Shown here piece after piece: positions 23,785 through 32,942 of a DNA stretch of 55,652 nt. Source of the DNA: Caballeronia udeis (lineage in GTDB: Bacteria; Pseudomonadota; Gammaproteobacteria; Burkholderiales; Burkholderiaceae). Every line of letters begins with the position of its first letter. Positions within the stretch are counted from its first letter, which is position 1. A program made the position numbers and the translations under genes. The notes under the pieces are model-generated. The model saw only the letters and a program-made list of their open reading frames with translations. It was not told the origin of the DNA and did not search any database. The stretch lies in the NCBI RefSeq assembly GCF_001544555.2, contig NZ_FCOK02000066.1, positions 1-55,652 of the forward strand, written 5' to 3'.

Positions 23785-24585
23785 TTACGCGCTTTGGCGC
23801 GTGGTGGTGAACGGATCGAGGATTTTGATCATCTGCGCATAGACCTTCGGGTTGCCCGCGACGATCTCGCTTTTGTGCAGGAAATCCGATTCGCCCGTGT
23901 AGTTGCCTACCAGCCCGCCCGCTTCAGTGATCAGCAAGCTGCCCGCCGCCACGTCCCAAGCGCTGATACCTTGCTCGAAGAACGCATCGAGCCGGCCTGC
24001 GGCCACATTTGCCAGATCCAGCGCAGCGGCGCCAGGGCGGCGCAAGCCGGCACAGGCTTCGGTCATTTGCGAGAAGAGTTTGCAATACGCTTCAAGGCCC
24101 GCGCCGTCGCGGAACGGGAAACCCGTGCCGACCAGCGCGTCGTTGAGGCGATCTAGTTTTGCCACGCGAATGCGCCGCTCGTTCAGGTAAGCACCGCTGC
24201 CGCGCGACGCAGTGAACAGGTCGTTGCGGGTGGGGTCGTATACAACCGCTTGCGTGATGATGCCCTTGTGGGCGAGCGCGATGGAGACGCAGTAATACTG
24301 GAAGCCGTGGATGAAGTTGGTCGTGCCGTCGAGCGGATCGATGATCCACTGGAACTCCGAATCCTTGTCCTGCACGCCGGATTCCTCTGCGAGGATGGAG
24401 TGTTTCGGATAGGCGGTGGTCAGCGTTTCGATAATCGCTGCCTCGGAGGCCTTGTCGACTTCCGTCACGAAGTCGTTATGCTGTTTTTTGCTGACCTGGA
24501 TACGGTCCAGGTCCAGCGACGCGCGGTTGATGATCTGTCCGGCGCGGCGAGCGGCCTTGACAGCAATATTGAGCATCGGATGCAT
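23785..24585 (-). CDS. suhB: Inositol-1-monophosphatase family protein SuhB
   Basis: A 266-residue Mg-dependent phosphatase. The metal-site motifs are LAEESGV (Glu near 67), WIIDPLDGTTNFIHG (around 82-96) and WDVAAGSLLITEAGG (around 212-226). Besides inositol monophosphatase activity, SuhB acts with Nus factors in rRNA antitermination in E. coli. Start MHPMLNIAVKAARRAG at 24585 matches the family; 64 in-frame codons upstream are not conserved-looking and were left out. Divergent from trmJ, the usual Burkholderia arrangement. Confidence 0.95.
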   Translation of the reverse strand: MHPMLNIAVKAARRAGQIINRASLDLDRIQVSKKQHNDFVTEVDKASEAAIIETLTTAYPKHSILAEESGVQDKDSEFQWIIDPLDGTTNFIHGFQYYCVSIALAHKGIITQAVVYDPTRNDLFTASRGSGAYLNERRIRVAKLDRLNDALVGTGFPFRDGAGLEAYCKLFSQMTEACAGLRRPGAAALDLANVAAGRLDAFFEQGISAWDVAAGSLLITEAGGLVGNYTGESDFLHKSEIVAGNPKVYAQMIKILDPFTTTRQSA

Positions 24586-24900
24586 GAAAATAGTCCTTTG
24601 GCCGGCGGCTGCGCTCCACGCACGCGCATAAAGTCCCAGCCCCGAACGGAAAACGGCCCAAACCAGCGGGCAAAAACGACGTGTGTCGACGGCAACGAAT
24701 TGAAGAAGAGCGGGGCGCGTGCCTTCTTTGAACCTGCAATAACGCCTGATTACAGCGGCTTGCAACAGTGGACACACGCGAACGGGCTATTTTACCCGAG
24801 TCGGCCGCCGGCGCGTCATGCTTGGGGCAGCTTATGTCGCCGGACAGGCCGCGCGGCGATACCATGACGTCTCTTTCAACCTTCCGGCAAGCGTTTTCCC
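24586..24900. other. Divergent region between suhB and trmJ (315 bp)
   Basis: Should hold both promoters. I see no convincing -35/-10 pair, repeat, hairpin or small gene. Confidence 0.4.
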
Positions 24901-25716
24901 TTGGACCTGAACCCCTCATCAAATTCCCCGGATCGCCCGGACGACGCTTTTGCATCGACCCGTTTCGTGCTGGTCGAACCGAGCCACCCCGGCAATGTCG
25001 GCGCGGCTGCACGCGCGCTCAAGACAATGGGATTTTCCCGGCTGGTCGTCGTCGCCCCGAAAATCGCGTTTGTTACTCGCGAGCCGGAAGCGATCGCGAT
25101 GGCAAGCGGCGCCGACGACGTGCTTGCGTCGGCGCAAGTCGTCGAAACGCTGGCTGACGCCCTGAATGGCGTGCATTGGTCGATTGCGCTGACGGCGCGT
25201 TCGCGGGAATACGGCCCGCCGCAGATGCCGCCGCGGGCCGCGGCGGAAAAGGCCTGCGAGTTCGTGGGGCAGGGGCGCGGCGGAAATTCGGGCGCTATTG
25301 CGCTGGTGTTCGGCAACGAGCGCGTAGGTTTGTCGAATGCCGACGTCGAGCGCTGTAGCGCGCTTGCCCACATCCCGGCGAATCCGGCCTATAGCTCGCT
25401 CAACCTGGCGCAGGCGGTGCAGGTTCTTGCGTACGAGCTGCGGCTTGCGCTGCTCGGCCGGACGGTCGCAACGTCTCTCTCCCCCGCGACGGTCAGTGCG
25501 TCGACGGCCGCCCCCAGCGCGTCCAGCGACGAGATAGAAGGCATGTACACGCATCTGGAGCAGGCACTGGTCGCGCTCGATTTCCTCGATCCGGCCAATC
25601 CGAAGAAACTGATGTCGCGGCTGCGGCGGCTTTTCTCACGCTCGGGACTGGAGCACGAGGAGGTGAATATCCTGCGTGGTATCGCCAAGCATATTCTTCT
25701 GAAGATTAAGCAATAG
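24901..25716 (+). CDS. trmJ: tRNA (cytidine/uridine-2'-O-)-methyltransferase TrmJ
   Basis: TrmJ is a SPOUT-fold SAM methyltransferase that modifies position 32 of the tRNA anticodon loop. The 271-residue product shows FVLVEPSHPGNVGAAARALKT (motif 1), ALVFGNERVGLSNADVE (motif 2) and PANPAYSSLNLAQAVQVLAYE (motif 3, trefoil knot), then a C-terminal helical extension with MSRLRRLFSRSGLEHEEVNILRGI. The start is uncertain: the frame is closed by a stop at 24865, and the first usable codon is TTG at 24901; no ATG lies before the conserved part. Confidence 0.93.
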   Translation: MDLNPSSNSPDRPDDAFASTRFVLVEPSHPGNVGAAARALKTMGFSRLVVVAPKIAFVTREPEAIAMASGADDVLASAQVVETLADALNGVHWSIALTARSREYGPPQMPPRAAAEKACEFVGQGRGGNSGAIALVFGNERVGLSNADVERCSALAHIPANPAYSSLNLAQAVQVLAYELRLALLGRTVATSLSPATVSASTAAPSASSDEIEGMYTHLEQALVALDFLDPANPKKLMSRLRRLFSRSGLEHEEVNILRGIAKHILLKIKQ

Positions 25717-25986
25717 GGCGGCTGACAGCGCCTCAAAAGCACGGGGAGCAGCGTTTTTATCCCGCCGGGCAACGACGAAGACAAACTGCGCGCCGCCTTC
25801 GGGCGCCGCTGGGGCATTGCGCAGCCCCTATCAGCGCCCAGCCCTGACCGCTTTGCCAGCGGGGGCATCGCAGCGAACTTCCACGGCTCGCCCTACAATC
25901 TGCGGAAATCGAACTATCGATTCCCGAATCCGTGCTGAGCCGCGCATTCGAGGGTCGGCACCCCGGTCACCCACAGAGCCACCGCC

Positions 25987-26775
25987 ATGTTTAATCGATT
26001 CCGCGAAGACATCGCCGCCATCCGCGAGCGCGATCCCGCCGCCCGCAGTGCCTGGGAAGTCGTGACGTGTTATCCGGGCTTTCACGCCGTCGTGCTGCAC
26101 CGGATCGCGCACGCTTGCTGGGGATCCGGCTGGCGGTGGCTCGCGCGGTTTGTCTCGCAGTTTGCGCGTTTCATGACGGGCATCGAGATCCATCCGGGCG
26201 CGACCCTCGGGCGCCGGGTGTTCATCGATCACGGTATGGGCGTGGTGGTGGGCGAAACGGCGGAAATCGGCGACGACTGCACGATCTACCAGGGCGTGAC
26301 GCTTGGCGGAACATCACTTGCGCGTGGCGCGAAGCGGCATCCGACGCTTGAGCGCGGCGTGATCGTCGGGGCGGGCGCGAAAGTGCTCGGCGGGTTCACG
26401 GTCGGCGCGGAAGCGAAGATCGGGTCGAACGCGGTCGTGGTAAAGCCCGTTCCGGCGGGCGGAACGGCCGTGGGCAATCCGGCGCGCGTGGTCATGCCGG
26501 CAACCATCAAACCCGTGCAAAAAGACTCGGGCCTGCCCGAGCGTGCGGCGTTCTGCGCATACGGCATCACGCCGAACGCCGACGATCCCGTGTCGCTTGC
26601 CATCCACGGCCTGATCGATCACGCGTCCACGCAAGCGCATCGTGTAGATGAGATTGTCGCGGCGCTCGAGAAACTGGGCACGCGTATAGATGCAATCAGC
26701 GGCGTCGAGAATGCCGCGTTCATCGATCTGAAACGTCTCTCCGATGCAATGAAAGGCGAAGCGGCGCGGCGCTGA
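25987..26775 (+). CDS. cysE: Serine O-acetyltransferase (EpsC/CysE type)
   Basis: CysE acetylates L-serine with acetyl-CoA, the first step of cysteine synthesis. The 262-residue protein has the short N-terminal helical domain of the EpsC type (FNRFREDIAAIRERDPAAR), then the left-handed beta-helix with IEIHPGATLGRRVFIDHGMGVVVGE split over residues about 60-85, TLGGTS and KRHPTLE. Catalytic Asp-His pairs lie in FIDHGMG and KRHP. Residues after ~185 form a helical tail of unclear role, longer than usual. Convergent with lpxH. Confidence 0.94.
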   Translation: MFNRFREDIAAIRERDPAARSAWEVVTCYPGFHAVVLHRIAHACWGSGWRWLARFVSQFARFMTGIEIHPGATLGRRVFIDHGMGVVVGETAEIGDDCTIYQGVTLGGTSLARGAKRHPTLERGVIVGAGAKVLGGFTVGAEAKIGSNAVVVKPVPAGGTAVGNPARVVMPATIKPVQKDSGLPERAAFCAYGITPNADDPVSLAIHGLIDHASTQAHRVDEIVAALEKLGTRIDAISGVENAAFIDLKRLSDAMKGEAARR

Positions 26776-26845
26776 AACGGCAGTGGGTTTCTATTGTTTC
26801 CATCGGGCGCTGGCACGAAAGCACGAAGGAAGCTCACGCCTGAAT

Positions 26846-27664
26846 TCAAACGAGCGGCAACGCCCGGATGCCTTCGGCGTCCACGCGCAGATATCCGCCG
26901 CGTGGCTCGCCGTGATCCAGTTCCCAATCAGGCATGACCCAGCGTACGCCATCCGTTTCCCGATGACGCGCGGGCAAGTGCGTGTGGCCGTGGATCATCG
27001 TATGAGTGCCGGTGCTGGCGAACAGCTTCGCCACGGCTTCGCGCGTCACGTCGTATTTCGCTTGTGCCGGACGCATCCTGCCGTCTTCGCTGGTCGATCG
27101 CATGCGTTCCGCGATCGATAAACGCAGCTTCAGCGGCAGGCTCAGGAATAGTTGTTGCGCAATCGGGTTACGCGCAAACCGGCGAAAGCGCTGGTAAGCG
27201 GGGTCTGCAGTGCAGAGCGCATCGCCATGCGCCACCACGATGCGCGTGCCGAATGCCGTGATAACAAACGGATCGGGTAGCGGCAGCGCTCCCGAGGCAC
27301 GCATGCACTGCTTGCCGAGCAGGAAATCGCGGTTGCCGTGCATCACGTACAGCGCAATGCCGCGTTCGGACAGCGTATGCATCAACGCTGTCATGCGCCT
27401 CGCGAACGCGGCGCGCGGGCCGGGCACCGCTCGATCCAGCACATCGTCGCCGACCCAGAATTCGAACAGGTCGCCGAGGATGAACACCGAGTCGGCATCG
27501 TTCGCCGTCACCTCGATGAAATGCTCGAACGCCGCCACGGTGTGCGGAATGGCGTCGCTTAAATGAAGATCGGAAATGAAAAACAGCGGGCGCGCTGTAT
27601 CTTTCGCGCCCGCTGTTTCGGCTGTTTCGGCTGTTTCGATCACGCTGTGCGCCGAGTCGATCAT
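26846..27664 (-). CDS. lpxH: UDP-2,3-diacylglucosamine diphosphatase LpxH
   Basis: LpxH hydrolyses UDP-2,3-diacylglucosamine to lipid X, a lipid A pathway step at the inner membrane. The 272-residue calcineurin-like enzyme has ISDLHLSD (Asp/His metal ligands around 30-37), ILGDLFEFWVGDD, MHGNRDFLLG, VVAHGDALC and IHGHTHLPA. Its N-terminus carries three tandem 9-bp repeats coding ET-A repeats (27612-27638). It overlaps the ppiB stop by 4 bases (ATGA), so it is translated from the ppiB transcript. Confidence 0.95.
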   Translation of the reverse strand: MIDSAHSVIETAETAETAGAKDTARPLFFISDLHLSDAIPHTVAAFEHFIEVTANDADSVFILGDLFEFWVGDDVLDRAVPGPRAAFARRMTALMHTLSERGIALYVMHGNRDFLLGKQCMRASGALPLPDPFVITAFGTRIVVAHGDALCTADPAYQRFRRFARNPIAQQLFLSLPLKLRLSIAERMRSTSEDGRMRPAQAKYDVTREAVAKLFASTGTHTMIHGHTHLPARHRETDGVRWVMPDWELDHGEPRGGYLRVDAEGIRALPLV

Positions 27665-28158
27665 TCCCCGACGACGACAGCCTTTTCGATCACGACGTCA
27701 TCCACCGGCACGTCCTGATGAAAGCCCTTCGAACCTGTCTTGACCTTGCGGATCTTGTCGACAATGTCGAGGCCGTCCACGACCTTGCCGAATACCGCGT
27801 AACCCCAGCCTTGCGGCGACGGCGACGAGTGGTTCAGGAACTCGTTGTCACCGACGTTGATGAAGAACTGGGCTGTGGCCGAATGCGGGTCGTTGGTACG
27901 CGCCATGGCGACGGAACCGTGCTCGTTCTTCAGGCCGTTGTTCGCTTCGTTGTCGATAGGCGCGTCCGTCGGCTTTTGCTTCATGCCCGGTTCGAAACCG
28001 CCGCCCTGGATCATGAAACCGTCGATCACGCGATGGAACACCGTGTTGTCGTAGTGACCTTTCTTTACGTAGTTCAGAAAGTTTTCGACCGACTTGGGCG
28101 CTTTCTCCGCGTTCAGCTCGATCTTGATGATGCCGTGATTCGTATGCAGTTCGACCAT
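27661..28158 (-). CDS. ppiB: Cytoplasmic peptidyl-prolyl cis-trans isomerase, cyclophilin type
   Basis: A 165-residue cyclophilin without signal peptide. Catalytic-site motifs FHRVIDGFMIQGGG (Arg/Phe/Gln of the active site), TAQFFINVGDN and GWGYAVFGKVVDG are intact. It speeds proline isomerisation during folding in the cytoplasm. It lies between the exported paralogue ppiA and lpxH in one leftward transcript. Confidence 0.95.
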   Translation of the reverse strand: MVELHTNHGIIKIELNAEKAPKSVENFLNYVKKGHYDNTVFHRVIDGFMIQGGGFEPGMKQKPTDAPIDNEANNGLKNEHGSVAMARTNDPHSATAQFFINVGDNEFLNHSSPSPQGWGYAVFGKVVDGLDIVDKIRKVKTGSKGFHQDVPVDDVVIEKAVVVGE

Positions 28159-28294
28159 GATGAGTTCCCTTCCTTTTCAAGAGTAGATGAGGCCATACGC
28201 GACGCGCACGGCGTATGCCTGCTTCATGCCAGAGCGATGCCAGCCCGCCACGAAGGCGAGTGGCGACGACTGGTTCCCCGGCTGTCTGTGCCGC

Positions 28295-28876
28295 TTACTT
28301 GCCGACCACGCTGGCCGACTCGATCACCACGTTCGTTTGCGGCACATCGGCCATCGGGCCGCGCGTGGTGGTAGGCGTGCCTTCGATCTTCTTCACAACG
28401 TCCATGCCCGAGACCACCTTGCCGAACACGGCATAACCGTTGCCGTCGCCGTTGGGGTAATCGAGGCCGGTGTTATCGACGGTATTGATGAAGAACTGCG
28501 ATGTTGCCGAGTCCGGATCGCTCGTGCGTGCCATGGCGAGCGTGCCGGTCGCGTTCTTCAGCCCGTTCTTGCTTTCAAGCGGAATGGGGGCGCGCGTGGG
28601 TTTTTCGACGAAGCTGGTTGTGTACCCGCCGCCCTGGATCATGAAGCCCGGAATCACGCGATGAAAAATCGTGCCGTTGTACTGGCCGGACTTCACATAG
28701 TCAAGAAAATTGGCGACGCTTTTCGGCGCCTTCTCAGGATACAGCTCGACCTTGATGTCGCCTTGTGAAGTCTTGAGCAGCACCGTAGGGTGAGCAGCAG
28801 TCTGCGACGACTGGGCAAAGGCGGGCGCCTGGGCGATGAGTGCAGCGCTGCCGAGCGCCAACAACAAACTTTTCAT
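28295..28876 (-). CDS. ppiA: Periplasmic peptidyl-prolyl cis-trans isomerase, cyclophilin type
   Basis: A 193-residue cyclophilin with a Sec signal peptide (LLLALGSAALIAQAPAFA, cleavage after residue ~21). The core has FHRVIPGFMIQGGG, TSQFFINTVDN and NGYAVFGKVVSGMD. It is a clear paralogue of the cytoplasmic enzyme encoded 136 bp downstream and probably arose by tandem duplication. Start ATG at 28876; an in-frame TTG two codons upstream is less likely. Confidence 0.94.
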   Translation of the reverse strand: MKSLLLALGSAALIAQAPAFAQSSQTAAHPTVLLKTSQGDIKVELYPEKAPKSVANFLDYVKSGQYNGTIFHRVIPGFMIQGGGYTTSFVEKPTRAPIPLESKNGLKNATGTLAMARTSDPDSATSQFFINTVDNTGLDYPNGDGNGYAVFGKVVSGMDVVKKIEGTPTTTRGPMADVPQTNVVIESASVVGK

Positions 28877-28983
28877 GAGCAATCGATCCTCTGGTTGGAG
28901 CAGCTACGGGTGAAGACTTGCCGAACGTTCAAACCATTCCGGTGCATGGACGTCTGAACGTTCGATCCTGCCGGATTATCGGA

Positions 28984-29811
28984 TTATGGATTCGTGGGCG
29001 CGAAGTAAGGTGTAGTCGAAAGCGGCACGCTGGGTCCGGAGAACGGCGAGTAAAGCGGTGACGACATGTCGTTGGTGGACGTGGTGCCCGACGTCGTGCC
29101 CGTCCAGTCATTAGAGGTTGCACTCGACGAAGACGCGGCCGTTGCCGCCGAAGCCGCGGCCGGCGCCGAAGCGGCCGGTACACGCGACGCGCCTGATGCG
29201 GCGGCCGCCGCAGCTGCCGCTTCCGGGTGAGCGCGCGGTGGCGGCGACACGATCTTCTGGATGTCGGCCACGCGTTGCGCCGTCAACGGACTCTTCGACC
29301 CGAGCGCCTGGGCCCGCTTGTACGATTCGCTCGCGAGACGCAGATATAGATCGCCCAGGTTTTCGTAGGCCAGCGCGTAGCTCGGATTCGCTTTTGTCGC
29401 CGTTTCGAGGGCTACGCGTGCTTCGTCGTAGCGGCCCTTCTTGGCATAGAGCGCTGCGAGATTGTTGTACGGCTCGGGCAGTTCGGGGTAGGCCTGGGTG
29501 AGCTCGGTAAACGCCGCAATGGCCTCGTCGTCCCGGTTCAAACGCGCGAGCACCGTCGCACGCTTGAACTTGGCTTGCACGTCGCGCGGTTTGGTCTTCA
29601 GGCGCGCGTCCAGTTGAGCCAGCGCACTCGGCCATTGCTTCTGCGAGATTGCCAGGTCGATGGCAGGCGTGTCGTCCGCGGTGGCGGTGGAGACTTGTGC
29701 AAGCGCAGGCGTAGCCGCCAAAAACGTTGCGCCAAGTCCGAATGTGACGGTTGCAAGGGCGGTCGCCGCGAGCTTGGCAACGCTTGACGCGCGGCCGCTG
29801 GAAGGTTTCAT
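28984..29811 (-). CDS. Exported TPR-repeat protein
   Basis: A 275-residue product with a long signal peptide (cleavage after ATPALA near 36). Three TPR units follow (about 48-150): WPSALAQLDARLKTKPRDV, AKFKRATVLARLNRDDEAIA, PYNNLAALYAKKGRYDEARV and AYENLGDLYLRLASESYKRA. The C-terminal ~90 residues are Ala/Ser/Thr-rich and probably disordered, ending in Ser/Thr/Pro-rich sequence. Likely a periplasmic scaffold; partner unknown. It precedes ppiA on the same strand. Confidence 0.85.
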   Translation of the reverse strand: MKPSSGRASSVAKLAATALATVTFGLGATFLAATPALAQVSTATADDTPAIDLAISQKQWPSALAQLDARLKTKPRDVQAKFKRATVLARLNRDDEAIAAFTELTQAYPELPEPYNNLAALYAKKGRYDEARVALETATKANPSYALAYENLGDLYLRLASESYKRAQALGSKSPLTAQRVADIQKIVSPPPRAHPEAAAAAAAASGASRVPAASAPAAASAATAASSSSATSNDWTGTTSGTTSTNDMSSPLYSPFSGPSVPLSTTPYFAPTNP

Positions 29812-30270
29812 AGGCTCTAGTCTGGATGTTATACTCCGACCCATTCTAACAAAACGTCTGCAACGTTCCGCTGAACGTCCAGACAGTCTTTACGCCACTC
29901 GCGGCCGCCTCCGTTTTGATCGCAACGTGACTGTCATGTTTCTTGCGGCGGCGCGCACGGTTCCCAGCGTTTCAAGTTCGAAGCCGGGCCGGGTCAAACA
30001 TGTTGAACGTGCGGGATCGTGCGGGATCGTGCCACTCGCTGATGTTCGCGTCGACGTCGTTCTCGTCGCTGGCTTCATCGCCGTTCTTGATGTTGCTCTC
30101 GCTCCACGGCTACCTGTAGCATGGACCGCAGCAGCACACAATGCACCGTTGTCATCGGTAGCCGGAAACGAATGCGAACGAACGCGGACATGCAGCACGC
30201 CGTCACAACCGTCGTCACAACATTGGCCAGCAGTCGAAACACGGATGTCCCGGCCCACGCACCATCGCTT
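29812..30270. other. Divergent region between the TPR gene and cysS (459 bp)
   Basis: Contains a leftward -10-like TATAAC (minus strand, near 29827-29832) and a 10-bp direct repeat CGTGCGGGAT at 30009-30018 and 30019-30028. The cysS frame stays open upstream to 30121 but that part does not resemble a synthetase. No RNA gene or operator was recognised. Confidence 0.45.
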
Positions 30271-31689
30271 ATGAACTCATTGCGCATCTACAACACGCTA
30301 GCGCGTGACAAGCAACTTTTCGTGCCGCTCCGTGCCGGAGAAGTGCGCATGTATGTCTGCGGAATCACGGTGTACGACTATTGTCATGTCGGGCACGCAC
30401 GCATGATGATCGTGTTCGACATTGTCCAGCGCTGGCTTCGCACGCTGGGTTACAACGTGACTTATGTGCGCAATATCACAGACATCGACGACAAGATCAT
30501 TCGTCGCGCCGTGGAAAACGGTGAGTCGATCAAGGCGCTGACCGGGCGATTCATCCAGGCCATGTATGACGATCTCGATGCGCTCGGCGTTGCTCGTCCC
30601 GATCTCGAGCCGCGTGCGACCGACTTCGTTCCGCAGATGCTCGGCATGATCCAGACGCTCGTGCAGAACGGTTACGCGTATCAAGGCAAAGACGGCGACG
30701 TGAACTATGCGGTGCGCAAGTTCGAGGGCTACGGCAAGCTGTCGGGCAAGTCGATCGAAGACTTGCGTGCGGGCGAGCGTGTGGCCGCCAATGACGCCAA
30801 GCAAGATCCGCTCGACTTCGTATTGTGGAAACGCGCGAAGGAAGGAGAGCCGCCGGACACAGGCTGGGACTCGGCCTGGGGACGCGGCCGGCCGGGCTGG
30901 CATATCGAATGTTCGGCCATGGGCTGCACCTTGCTGGGCGATCGTTTCGACATTCATGGCGGCGGTCAGGACCTGCAGTTTCCGCACCACGAGAATGAAA
31001 TTGCGCAGAGTGAGGCGGCAACGGGCGTTCAGTTCGTGAACTACTGGATGCACAACGGCTTCGTGCAGATCGACAGCGAAAAGATGTCGAAGTCGCTCGG
31101 CAACTTCTTTACCATCCGCGAAGTCCTCGAAAAATTCGATGCGGAAGTCGTGCGCTTTTTTATAGCAAGGGCACACTATCGTTCGCCGCTCAATTACAGC
31201 GACGTTCATATAGAAGATGCGCGTGGGGCGCTCACGCGTTTGTATACAGCGTTGAAAGACGTGACGCCGGATGCCGCTCCGCTCGACTGGAACGAAGCGC
31301 ATGCGAAACGTTTTCGCGCGGCTATGAACGACGACTTCAACACACCGGTCGCGGTCGCCGTGCTATTCGAATTGGCGAGCGAAGTGAATCGCTCGCAGGA
31401 CACCGTGCTCGCACGTCAATTGAAGGAACTGGCCGCTTTGCTCGGGTTGTTGGAGCGTGAGCCGCGAGCGTTCCTTCAGGACACGCCGCGCAGCAGTCGC
31501 GATAGTGGTGGCAAAGAAGGTGCAGAAAACCTCACGCCTGCCGATATAGACATGAAGATCGCCGCTCGCGTTGCTGCGAAGCAGGCAAAGAACTATGCCG
31601 AAGCAGACCGGATTCGCGCGGAATTGCTCGAAGCCGGGATTGCACTTGAAGACAAACCGGGTGGGTTGACCGAATGGCGTCGCAGTTGA
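30271..31689 (+). CDS. cysS: Cysteinyl-tRNA synthetase
   Basis: Class I synthetase charging tRNA-Cys. The 472-residue enzyme has the zinc ligand Cys in VRMYVCGITVYD, the HIGH-like motif CHVGHAR, the second zinc group HIECSAMG and HHENEIAQSE, and KMSKS in EKMSKSLGNF. The start MNSLRIYNTL at 30271 matches the family; 50 open codons upstream were rejected. Cysteine supply (cysE) lies nearby on the same chromosome stretch but is not co-transcribed. Confidence 0.97.
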   Translation: MNSLRIYNTLARDKQLFVPLRAGEVRMYVCGITVYDYCHVGHARMMIVFDIVQRWLRTLGYNVTYVRNITDIDDKIIRRAVENGESIKALTGRFIQAMYDDLDALGVARPDLEPRATDFVPQMLGMIQTLVQNGYAYQGKDGDVNYAVRKFEGYGKLSGKSIEDLRAGERVAANDAKQDPLDFVLWKRAKEGEPPDTGWDSAWGRGRPGWHIECSAMGCTLLGDRFDIHGGGQDLQFPHHENEIAQSEAATGVQFVNYWMHNGFVQIDSEKMSKSLGNFFTIREVLEKFDAEVVRFFIARAHYRSPLNYSDVHIEDARGALTRLYTALKDVTPDAAPLDWNEAHAKRFRAAMNDDFNTPVAVAVLFELASEVNRSQDTVLARQLKELAALLGLLEREPRAFLQDTPRSSRDSGGKEGAENLTPADIDMKIAARVAAKQAKNYAEADRIRAELLEAGIALEDKPGGLTEWRRS

Positions 31690-31733
31690 ACGCCTCTCGT
31701 TCCCTTTGATCGACTCGCCAGGTAGGAGGCATG

Positions 31734-32810
31734 ATGGCAACGGCCAGGAAGGCGCCGGCTAAACGAGCCGCGTCCGGAAGTATCGCAGCGCCCGCGAGCA
31801 AGGTCGTGCGGCGTGCGCAAGTGAAAACGTCGAAGGTATCGACGCCCGAGGCGAAGCTCGCCAACGGCGCTGGTCACGACGGAGAACGCAAGACTGCATC
31901 GAAGAAACGCGCGGTCAATGGCGTGGCGCACGACGGCGCCGCTAAGTCGAACGGTCTCGTTCGCGCACGCAAGACGGTGCGCGGAGCGGCGCCGAAAGTG
32001 TCGCCGAAGAAGGCGGGCGGCGACGCCAATGGTGCGCTCGGCGTGAAAGCCGTCGAGACCGGCATCGGCGCCGACGAGGCGCAGGCACTCGTACGCGCGC
32101 CGCAGAACGACGGCGAGATTGTCCGCAAGTCGCGTACGATCACCGCCGAGAAAACCGTGCCGGTGCAGACGCCCGGCTTGTCGGCGGAAGCGGCGCGTCC
32201 CGAGTATTGGGACAAGGCATGCGCCGATCTCGTCAAGCGTGACCGTATCCTCAAGAAACTGATTCCGAAGTTCGGCCCGGTGCATCTGATCAATCGCGAC
32301 GATCCATTCACCACGCTCGCGCGGTCGGTTGTCGGCCAGCAAATTTCCGTGACAGCCGCGCAGGCTATCTGGAAACGCGTTGAGGGCGCGTGCCCGACGC
32401 TCGCGCCGCAGCAGTTCATCAAGGTGGGGCCGGTGAAGTTGCAGTCGTGCGGGTTATCGAAGCGGAAGTCCGAATATATCCTCGATGTCGCGCAGCATTT
32501 CGTTTCCGGCGCGCTGCACGTGGATAGCTGGACATCAATGGAAGATGAGGCCGTGATCGCGGAGTTGACGCAGATTCGCGGCATCGGCCGGTGGACAGCG
32601 GAAATGTTCCTGATCTTCAACCTGTCGCGCCCCGATGTCCTGCCGCTCGACGACCTCGGCCTGATCCAGGCCATCAGCGTGAACTATTTCAGCGGCGAAC
32701 CCGTGACCCGCAGCGAAGCGCGCGAAGTCGCAGCCAACTGGGAACCGTGGCGTACCGTTGCAACCTGGTACATGTGGCGCAGCCTTTACCCCGTTCCCGC
32801 CGATCACTAA
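31734..32810 (+). CDS. DNA-3-methyladenine glycosylase II (AlkA-like) with a long basic N-terminal extension
   Basis: A 358-residue protein. The C-terminal ~210 residues are an HhH-GPD base-excision glycosylase: TLARSVVGQQISVTAAQAIW, helix-hairpin-helix LTQIRGIGRWTAEMFL and the catalytic Asp in VLPLDDLGLI. It removes alkylated purines from DNA. The first ~140 residues are Lys/Ala/Val-rich low complexity (ARKAPAKRAASGS, KTVRGAAPKVSPKKAGGD) and look like a DNA-binding tail. Start ATG at 31734 is preferred over 31731 because it is 4 bases after AGGAGG. It follows cysS by 44 bp and may share its transcript. Confidence 0.9.
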   Translation: MATARKAPAKRAASGSIAAPASKVVRRAQVKTSKVSTPEAKLANGAGHDGERKTASKKRAVNGVAHDGAAKSNGLVRARKTVRGAAPKVSPKKAGGDANGALGVKAVETGIGADEAQALVRAPQNDGEIVRKSRTITAEKTVPVQTPGLSAEAARPEYWDKACADLVKRDRILKKLIPKFGPVHLINRDDPFTTLARSVVGQQISVTAAQAIWKRVEGACPTLAPQQFIKVGPVKLQSCGLSKRKSEYILDVAQHFVSGALHVDSWTSMEDEAVIAELTQIRGIGRWTAEMFLIFNLSRPDVLPLDDLGLIQAISVNYFSGEPVTRSEAREVAANWEPWRTVATWYMWRSLYPVPADH

Positions 32811-32859
32811 AATCCTCCGGTCGCATTGTCCGGTCGCAGTCGGCGGACTATTGATATCT

Positions 32860-32865
32860 TATAAT
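32860..32865 (+). promoter_or_regulatory. Candidate -10 element before accA
   Basis: A perfect TATAAT 77 bp before the accA start, in the 132-bp gap after the glycosylase gene. No good -35 lies 16-18 bp upstream, so this is a weak promoter call. Confidence 0.35.
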
Positions 32866-32942
32866 CGATAGTTGCGACCCGAAATGTAGTGAGGCCGGCG
32901 CGGTTAGAATACGCGCTGCCCGATGCTCTAGGATTCGAACAT

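Noticed and set aside
30121..30270. Upstream extension of the cysS frame
   Set aside because: The extra 50 residues do not resemble a synthetase N-terminus, and the family start is at 30271.
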